A DNA stretch of 64,000 bases from Adhaeribacter swui (GTDB lineage: Bacteria > Bacteroidota > Bacteroidia > Cytophagales > Hymenobacteraceae): the NCBI RefSeq assembly GCF_014217805.1, contig NZ_CP055156.1, positions 2,796,585-2,860,584 on the forward strand. The letters run 5' to 3'. The position numbers and the translations under genes were made by a program. The notes beneath the pieces are model-generated. The model was not told where the DNA came from. It saw only the letters and a list, made by a program, of their open reading frames with translations, and did no database searches. Positions within the stretch are counted from its first letter, which is position 1, and each line of letters begins with the position of its first letter. Of this stretch, positions 58,673 through 64,000 are shown piece after piece.

Positions 58673-61201
58673 TTATACGGGGTCTACATCTACCACTACC
58701 CGGATGTTACGAAAATCTTTATTTAATTTTACCTGGTTAATGGCATCGGCAATCAAGAGTTTAGCCGATTTCAGGCTGGTATGTTCACGGTCGAGTTTAA
58801 TGTGAATTTCGCTGAGGTAATAATTCCGAATTTTAAAAATATAAGGCACTTCCGGGCCAAGCACCTGGTTTTTCGGTAAACGCGTAGTAAATTCTTTCGC
58901 CAATACTGCCGCGGCTTGCTCGTTTATTTTCTCATCCACGTGTTTAACGGTAATTTTAATAACACGCATAAACGGCGGGAAATTAAATTTACGACGTTCC
59001 TGTATTTCAAATTCGTATAAAGCCAAATAATCGTTCTCGATTACTTTTTGGAATATACCCTGTGTAGGATTGCCGGTTTGTATAATTACCAAGCCTTTTT
59101 TGCCTTTGCGGCCAGCCCGGCCGCTTACCTGCACAAACATTTGGTAAGCGCGTTCGTGAGCCCGGTAATCCGGGTAATTAATAATACTATCGGCATTGAT
59201 AATGCCCACTAAACTTACATTTTCAAAATCTAGGCCTTTTGTTACCATTTGGGTACCCACAAGCACGTTGGTGTTATTGGCTTCAAAATCCGCAATAATT
59301 TGCTGGTAGCTGTTTTTACTACGGGTGGTATCTAAGTCCATCCGCTGGATATTGGCTTCAGGCAGTAATAATTTTAAATCATCTTCGATTTTCTCGGTGC
59401 CAAAACCTACGGTTTTAATCATGGTAGAGCCACAAGCGGGGCAATCGTGCGGCATTCCTTCGTGGTAGCCGCAGTAATGGCATCGCAACTCGCGATTGTA
59501 TTTATGGTAGGAGAGGCTTACCGCGCAGTTTTTACATTTTGGAATCCAGTCGCAGTCGTGACAGTTAATGTAAGGCGCATAGCCCCGCCGGTTTTGAAAC
59601 AAGATTACCTGTTCTTGTTTTTTTAATTTTTGCTCAATTTCATGCAGCAGTTTTTGCGAAAAGTGACTGTGCATGTTTTTTTTCTGGCTTTCCCGGCGCG
59701 TATCTACCAGTTCAATTTCGGGTAATCCCGCCTCGCCAAAACGTTTGTTCATGGTTACTAAACCCCATTTCCCGGTTTTGGCGTTGTAGTAAGTTTCAAC
59801 GGCGGGAGTAGCCGAACCCAGTAAAGTTTTGCTTTTGTGGTAAGTGGCCAACATCAGCGCCACTTCGCGGGCATTGTAGCGGGGGGCTGGCTCGTATTGT
59901 TTGTAAGACGATTCGTGTTCTTCGTCTACAATGATGAGCGATAAATTATGGAAAGGCAGGAAAATGGCTGACCGCACCCCGATAACTACCGAAAAACGAC
60001 CCGATAAAATTCCGTTCCAAACTTCAACGCGCTCGTTGTCGGAGAACTTCGAATGATACACGCCTAACCGGTTGCCAAACACTTTAATCAGACGGGTTAC
60101 AATTTGCGCCGTAAGGGCAATTTCGGGCAGTAGATACAACACCTGACCGCCACCATCCAGGGCTTTCTTAATCAGGTCGATGTAAACTTCGGTTTTTCCG
60201 CTGCCGGTAATTCCGTGCAGCAATACAATATCTTTGCTCTCAAATAAATCTAAAATCTCGTCGCGGGCCGCTAACTGGTGTACCGATAAATTAAATGCCG
60301 GAAGAGGTTTGGTATCATCTACCGGAAACCGGGAAACGATTGTCTCGAACTGCTCCAGAATGCCTTTTTTAATTAAAGCATTAATCGCCGACAACGATAA
60401 ATGGGGGCTGGAAGTAAGCACGTTTTTCTCCAGGCCTTTTTCGTTGAGGTGTACATTTTGGTGCACGGGTACTTTTTGCAGGTAATTCAGAATCACGTCT
60501 AACTGCTTGGGGCGGGCAGCTAGCTGGTTCATGAGTTCTTCCAGCATCTCGGCTTCGTGAATAAAGTACGGCGATATACGTAGCTTTTTGACTACTTTAG
60601 GCGTGTACTTATCGGCTATTTCTTCAAAAATAATGATAGCCTCTTTTTGGATGAGCGATTTTATTATTTTATGAAAATGATTGATCTGGAGAAGATTACC
60701 TACCTCGGTAAAGGTGAGGGTTTTATTCTGGTCTAAAGCAAATATAATTTTTTCTTCGGCCGCCGAAAGCGGATATTTGGAATACTCCGGATTAAACTGC
60801 GGGTGTAACTGAATGCGCGACTCGCTGCTTAGTTTTAACGCCGATGGTAAAGCTGCGTTTATTACCTCGCCAATGGTGCACATGTAATACTCGGCAATCC
60901 AATTAAAAATTTTAAGCTGGGGAGGAGTTACAACCGGCGTTTCATCGATAATTTCCAGAATGTATTTGGCCTGATAACCCGCAGGCGGCGTTTCGTGCAC
61001 ATCGGCTACAATGCAACTTAAAATTTTCTTGGCCCCAAACTGTACAATAACCCGGGTTCCCACGAAGATATCGTCGTTCATTTCGTAGGGTACGCGGTAG
61101 GTGTAAAGTTTAGGTAAAGGTAATGGCAGAATAACGTCGGCAAATAAAGTTATCCGCTCGGTAGCTTGTTCTGATGATTGAAATAATAATGGCTGGCTCA
61201 A
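58673..61201 (-). CDS. priA: Primosomal protein N', replication restart helicase PriA
   Basis: An 842-residue helicase that reloads the replisome at stalled forks. It has an N-terminal 3'-end-binding domain (FADVILPLPLPKLYTYRVP, about 21-39), Walker A LLHGITGSGKTEVY near 329, DEEH in IIVDEEHESSYKQ near 425, and the eight-Cys zinc region CHDCDWIPKCKNC...CHYCG...CPACG (about 555-603). The start is TTG at 61201: no in-frame ATG lies between the upstream stop and the conserved core, and AGGAGA precedes the TTG by a few bases. Confidence 0.95.
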   Translation of the reverse strand: MSQPLLFQSSEQATERITLFADVILPLPLPKLYTYRVPYEMNDDIFVGTRVIVQFGAKKILSCIVADVHETPPAGYQAKYILEIIDETPVVTPPQLKIFNWIAEYYMCTIGEVINAALPSALKLSSESRIQLHPQFNPEYSKYPLSAAEEKIIFALDQNKTLTFTEVGNLLQINHFHKIIKSLIQKEAIIIFEEIADKYTPKVVKKLRISPYFIHEAEMLEELMNQLAARPKQLDVILNYLQKVPVHQNVHLNEKGLEKNVLTSSPHLSLSAINALIKKGILEQFETIVSRFPVDDTKPLPAFNLSVHQLAARDEILDLFESKDIVLLHGITGSGKTEVYIDLIKKALDGGGQVLYLLPEIALTAQIVTRLIKVFGNRLGVYHSKFSDNERVEVWNGILSGRFSVVIGVRSAIFLPFHNLSLIIVDEEHESSYKQYEPAPRYNAREVALMLATYHKSKTLLGSATPAVETYYNAKTGKWGLVTMNKRFGEAGLPEIELVDTRRESQKKNMHSHFSQKLLHEIEQKLKKQEQVILFQNRRGYAPYINCHDCDWIPKCKNCAVSLSYHKYNRELRCHYCGYHEGMPHDCPACGSTMIKTVGFGTEKIEDDLKLLLPEANIQRMDLDTTRSKNSYQQIIADFEANNTNVLVGTQMVTKGLDFENVSLVGIINADSIINYPDYRAHERAYQMFVQVSGRAGRKGKKGLVIIQTGNPTQGIFQKVIENDYLALYEFEIQERRKFNFPPFMRVIKITVKHVDEKINEQAAAVLAKEFTTRLPKNQVLGPEVPYIFKIRNYYLSEIHIKLDREHTSLKSAKLLIADAINQVKLNKDFRNIRVVVDVDPV

Positions 61202-61280
61202 CAGTTCTCCTGATTTAAATAGCCGAAGAGTTTTCAGCTAAAGCAAAGGTCGCAAGATCCCGAATCTTTCCCAAATAGTT

Positions 61281-61357
61281 AGAAGGTTGGTAAGTTGAAA
61301 GGTTGGAAAGTTGGAAAGTTGAAAGGTTAGAAAGTTGGAAAGTTACAGGTTGGGAAA
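61281..61357. repeat. AACTTTCCAACTTTCC array upstream of priA
   Basis: The plus strand shows about eight units of GGTTGGAAAGTTGAAA. The minus strand reads AACTTTCCAACCTTTC towards priA. It is the most regular of the arrays in the window and is mirrored by an opposite-orientation array at 61546-61603. Confidence 0.7.
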
Positions 61358-61387
61358 TGAATGACACCCGATAAGTTGAGGTACAAG

Positions 61388-61421
61388 CTCCCCTCCTAAG
61401 TTTAGGAGGGGTAGGGGTGGT
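61388..61421. repeat. Short CTCCCCTCC/GGAGGGG palindrome
   Basis: CTCCCCTCCTAA (61389-61400) pairs with TTAGGAGGGG, followed by TAGGGGTGG. It resembles the palindrome after nirD (3157-3246). The remainder of the 402-base spacer (61202-61603) holds the two AACTTTCC arrays and AT-rich filler. Confidence 0.6.
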
Positions 61422-61545
61422 TGTTTTCCATTGAAGCTGTGCCGGTAAATGCTGCTAATGCCTATCAACCAAATAAGCACGAGCAAAACGCCCGCTCCAG
61501 CATTAATTATCAGAATTTTTTAAATTTTTCAATTTTCAATCACCA

Positions 61546-61603
61546 ACCTAACCTTGCAACTTTTAAACTTTCCAACCTTCCAACTTTTCAACCAGCAACC
61601 TGC
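61546..61603. repeat. AACTTTCCAACCTTCC array abutting the YyaL-type gene stop
   Basis: AACCTTGCAACTTTTAAACT continuing with TTCCAACCTTCCAAC units runs rightwards into the stop at 61604. It is inverted relative to the array at 61281, so the two could pair over about 200 bases. Confidence 0.65.
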
Positions 61604-63631
61604 TTACCCAATTTTATCTAACTGCTCCAGCGCTTCGGCTACGCTGTTTACGGGTAATTGGCAGGTTTTATTAAAGCACACGTAAATGGTTGTTTCTTCC
61701 TCTAAAGCCAGGCGGTCGGTGAGTAAGGGCAATTGGCTCTCGGTCTCGGTTCCGGCGAAAATGGCATTGGGTAAGTAAAAATCGGCAAAAGAGTTCCGGA
61801 AGCTTTGTGCTTCTGGGCCCACAATAGCTATTTCGGCGGTAGGTTTTAGTTTGGTATAATAAACATTAGCCCAGTTAGCTAAATGGGAGGGTTGTTTTAC
61901 CAAAAGTTGTTTTACCTGGCTCAGCATAGCTTCCGAAATCTCTGCGTACTTTGGTTGATCGAAATACAAGCTTAAAAAATGCAGGTTAGCCGCCAATACC
62001 GAGTTGGAAGCCGGAATAACATTGTCCATGATTTCTTTTTTACGGGCAATTAATTGTTCGCCTTCTTTATCGGTATAAAAGAATAAACTTTCGGTTTCGT
62101 CGTAAAAATTACGGAGGGTATATTTTGTTAACTGATGGGCTTCGTTGAGCCAGGTTTCGTCGAAGGTAATTTCGTATAGCCGGATGAAAGCCTGAATCAA
62201 CAATGCATAATCTTCCAGAAAAGCAGGAATGGTGGCTTTTCCGTTTTTATAGTTCCGGAACAGCTTTGACCCGTTTTTCATATTTTGCCGTAAAAAATAA
62301 GCGTTCTGTAAAGCTAATTGGCGAAACTTTTCATCCTGAAAAACATAATACGCATCGGCTAAGCCTTTCAGCATTAAAGCATTCCAGGAGGTAAGAATTT
62401 TATCATCCAGGCCCGGTCGAACCCGTTTAGAACGGGCTTGCATTATTTTTTCTTTCCAGCCTTTAACCAGCTCTTTTAAAACGGGCAACTCTAACTGGTG
62501 TGTAGCGGCAAATGCTTCATCGGTTTGCCGGCGGTGCAGAATGTTTAGGTTGTGTTCCCAGTTTCCTTCCGCCCGAATGTTGTAGTAAGCCGAAAATAAA
62601 GGTTCCTCCGCGCCAATAATTTCTTGGAGTTCTTCTTTAGTAAAAACGTAAAACTTGCCTTCTTCCCCTTCGCTATCCGCATCCAGTGAGGAGTAGAATC
62701 CATTTTCCGGGCTCATGAGTTCGCGTTCTACAAAAGCAATAGTTTCGTAAACTACTTCTTTATAGAGCGGGTTTTTGGTAACTTGGTAAGCTTCGGAATA
62801 TAAACTAATTAGTTGGCCATTGTCGTATAGCATTTTTTCGAAGTGGGGTACCAGCCACTCGCTATCTACCGAATACCGGGCAAAGCCGCCACCAGCCTGG
62901 TCGTAAATACCACCAAAAGCCATTTCGCGGAGCGTTAAGTTTACGTGATCCAGGGCAGCCGTATGATTGTCGTATTGATAGTACCGCAGCAAGAACAGGT
63001 AATTTACCGGCATCGGAAATTTAGGCGCTTGCCCCATGCCACCACGTTCTTTTTCGAAACGTAAACTAAAATTAGAGTAAAGCAGCCGGAAGTCCTGATC
63101 GGTAAATTCTGAATTAGCTTGTTGTATGCCGTATTTTTGTAAATCTGAAATGTTTAAGTGTTCGGCAAACTGCTCTGCCGATTGGTCCAGTTCTTCGCGG
63201 TTTTCGGTATACGCTTTGGCAATATTTTGCAGCAATTGCGCCCAGTTTTGCGGTGGAAAATACGTACCCCCGTAAAAAGGTTTTGCTTCAGAATTTAAAA
63301 AAACGTTTAAGGGCCAGCCACCTTGTAAACCCATCGCATGCAGGGCATCCATGTAAATCTGGTCTACATCCGGGCGTTCTTCCCGGTCTACCTTAATACA
63401 AACAAAATGCTCGTTCATCAGCTTTGCAATGCCTTCGTGCTCGAACGATTGATGTTCCATAACGTGGCACCAGTGGCAAGCGGCATAGCCAATGCTTACG
63501 ATAATAGGCTTTTGCTCTTCTTGGGCTTTTTGCAAAGCTTCATCACCCCAGGGGTACCAATCTACCGGATTATAAGCATGTTGTAGCAAATAAGGGCTGG
63601 ATTCGTGTACCAAACGGTTCGCTTTCTTCAT
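61604..63631 (-). CDS. yyaL: Thioredoxin-fold/glycosidase-like protein, YyaL (DUF255) family
   Basis: A 675-residue protein. Residues 1-160 form a thioredoxin-like domain: [20 protein letters not shown] (6-25), the CxxC redox pair in [11 protein letters not shown] near 52 and [18 protein letters not shown] near 83. The rest resembles the (alpha/alpha)6 barrel of glycoside hydrolases and sugar epimerases, with [25 protein letters not shown] near 247-271. Members occur in nearly all phyla and their reaction is not settled. ATG start at 63631. Confidence 0.93.
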   Translation of the reverse strand: MKKANRLVHESSPYLLQHAYNPVDWYPWGDEALQKAQEEQKPIIVSIGYAACHWCHVMEHQSFEHEGIAKLMNEHFVCIKVDREERPDVDQIYMDALHAMGLQGGWPLNVFLNSEAKPFYGGTYFPPQNWAQLLQNIAKAYTENREELDQSAEQFAEHLNISDLQKYGIQQANSEFTDQDFRLLYSNFSLRFEKERGGMGQAPKFPMPVNYLFLLRYYQYDNHTAALDHVNLTLREMAFGGIYDQAGGGFARYSVDSEWLVPHFEKMLYDNGQLISLYSEAYQVTKNPLYKEVVYETIAFVERELMSPENGFYSSLDADSEGEEGKFYVFTKEELQEIIGAEEPLFSAYYNIRAEGNWEHNLNILHRRQTDEAFAATHQLELPVLKELVKGWKEKIMQARSKRVRPGLDDKILTSWNALMLKGLADAYYVFQDEKFRQLALQNAYFLRQNMKNGSKLFRNYKNGKATIPAFLEDYALLIQAFIRLYEITFDETWLNEAHQLTKYTLRNFYDETESLFFYTDKEGEQLIARKKEIMDNVIPASNSVLAANLHFLSLYFDQPKYAEISEAMLSQVKQLLVKQPSHLANWANVYYTKLKPTAEIAIVGPEAQSFRNSFADFYLPNAIFAGTETESQLPLLTDRLALEEETTIYVCFNKTCQLPVNSVAEALEQLDKIG

Positions 63632-63701
63632 AGTTAGTATCGGTTACATGTGGCAAACCAGCAAACAGCTGCCGGTGATAGGCATACGTAAAAACCTGTT
63701 T

Positions 63702-64000
63702 TTAACCTGCAATTAATTGCTTTTTTACAGCAGAAATCTCACTGCGGCAATCAACTTTGGTATTTAACTCTTCTAGCTGGTTAAGCAATTTTTTTAAAAA
63801 TTGTTGATGATTAACCGATTCCGGATGAAAAGGTTTATGCGCCAGCGCTTGCCTGATTTTGTCCCATTTTTCGGTAAACTGCTGGAAGTCCTGGTCGAAG
63901 TAAGCAGTTTTAAACTTTTCCCAAATATAATCTTCGGCAACTTCCGTCGGATGAATCAGATCGGGTTTGTAAAATCTATAATCACGTAAATCGTCTAAAA
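63702..64000 (-). CDS. GSCFA-domain protein, C-terminal part (cut by window end)
   Basis: An open frame on the minus strand runs from the right edge to a stop at 63702, giving about 99 residues. It begins DDLRDYRFYKPDLIHPTEV and continues EDYIWEKFKTAYF and WDKIRQALAHKPFHPE, which match the end of GSCFA proteins, an SGNH-hydrolase-like Bacteroidota family. The catalytic N-terminus lies beyond the window. It is 70 bases upstream of the YyaL-type gene and may share its transcript. Confidence 0.85.
   Translation of the reverse strand, partial: LDDLRDYRFYKPDLIHPTEVAEDYIWEKFKTAYFDQDFQQFTEKWDKIRQALAHKPFHPESVNHQQFLKKLLNQLEELNTKVDCRSEISAVKKQLIAG

Noticed and set aside
61281-61603. CRISPR array considered for the regular repeats upstream of priA and elsewhere
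   Set aside because: Units are 7-14 bases, degenerate and without unique spacers of constant length. No cas genes are present.
1-64000. tRNA, rRNA, insertion sequence or prophage genes
   Set aside because: No transposase, integrase, tRNA cloverleaf or rRNA sequence was recognised in reading the spacers and frames.

Overview
The window comes from a Bacteroidota chromosome, most likely an Adhaeribacter/Hymenobacteraceae-type member of the Cytophagales. Evidence: TTTG-N19-TAnnTTTG promoters, poor Shine-Dalgarno use, the Bacteroidota-type GlmU-like protein, GSCFA and DUF6588-like proteins, a NuoG cut down to its Fe-S part, and a type B L31. No rRNA, tRNA, CRISPR array, insertion sequence or prophage was seen. 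The right end cuts a GSCFA gene; nirB at the left is complete.

Region 1 (1-19.1 kb) is a nitrate assimilation and molybdenum cofactor island. NirB and NirD (nitrite to ammonium), an outer-membrane alginate-export-type porin and a NarK/NNP transporter are followed by a 1175-residue assimilatory nitrate reductase carrying its own FAD/NAD(P) and BFD [2Fe-2S] modules. Next comes an unusual 485-residue protein with two siroheme-reductase half-domains, no siroheme/Fe4S4 cysteines and a C-terminal rubredoxin. MoeA, a Tat-exported Nif3-like protein, MoaC, a MobB-like/MobA fusion, MoaE, MoaD and MoaA complete the island. Together they import nitrate, reduce it to ammonium and build the cofactor for the first step. 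The spacers hold long palindromic elements.

Region 2 (19.1-33.3 kb) is a 14-gene nuoA-N operon for respiratory complex I on the minus strand, with a near-consensus promoter upstream of nuoA, hairpins between several genes, and a shared 24-bp terminator stem where it meets moaA.

Region 3 (33.6-64 kb) is general metabolism: a secreted esterase, PruA, a YjjG-type phosphatase, an ArsR regulator, NDH-2, a PLP trans-sulfuration enzyme, a GT39-like protein, IspE, an EamA transporter, LptF/G, TGT, RdgB, a PRTase, RpmE type B, a GlmU-like protein, HolB, HemC, a cyclophilin, a Rieske protein, a lipoprotein methyltransferase, a DUF6588-like protein, PriA and a YyaL-type thioredoxin-fold protein. Two AT-rich orphan genes (about 36.7 and 39.3 kb) look foreign.

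The most unusual whole-window signal is non-coding. Many spacers consist of degenerate short-period arrays (for example AACTTTCCAACC, GACTATGGACTA and ACTTAATACTT types). In every case examined the G-poor strand reads into the neighbouring gene boundary, whether that is a start codon or the stop end of a gene on the other strand. Many spacers are therefore imperfect palindromes with two gene-facing arms.
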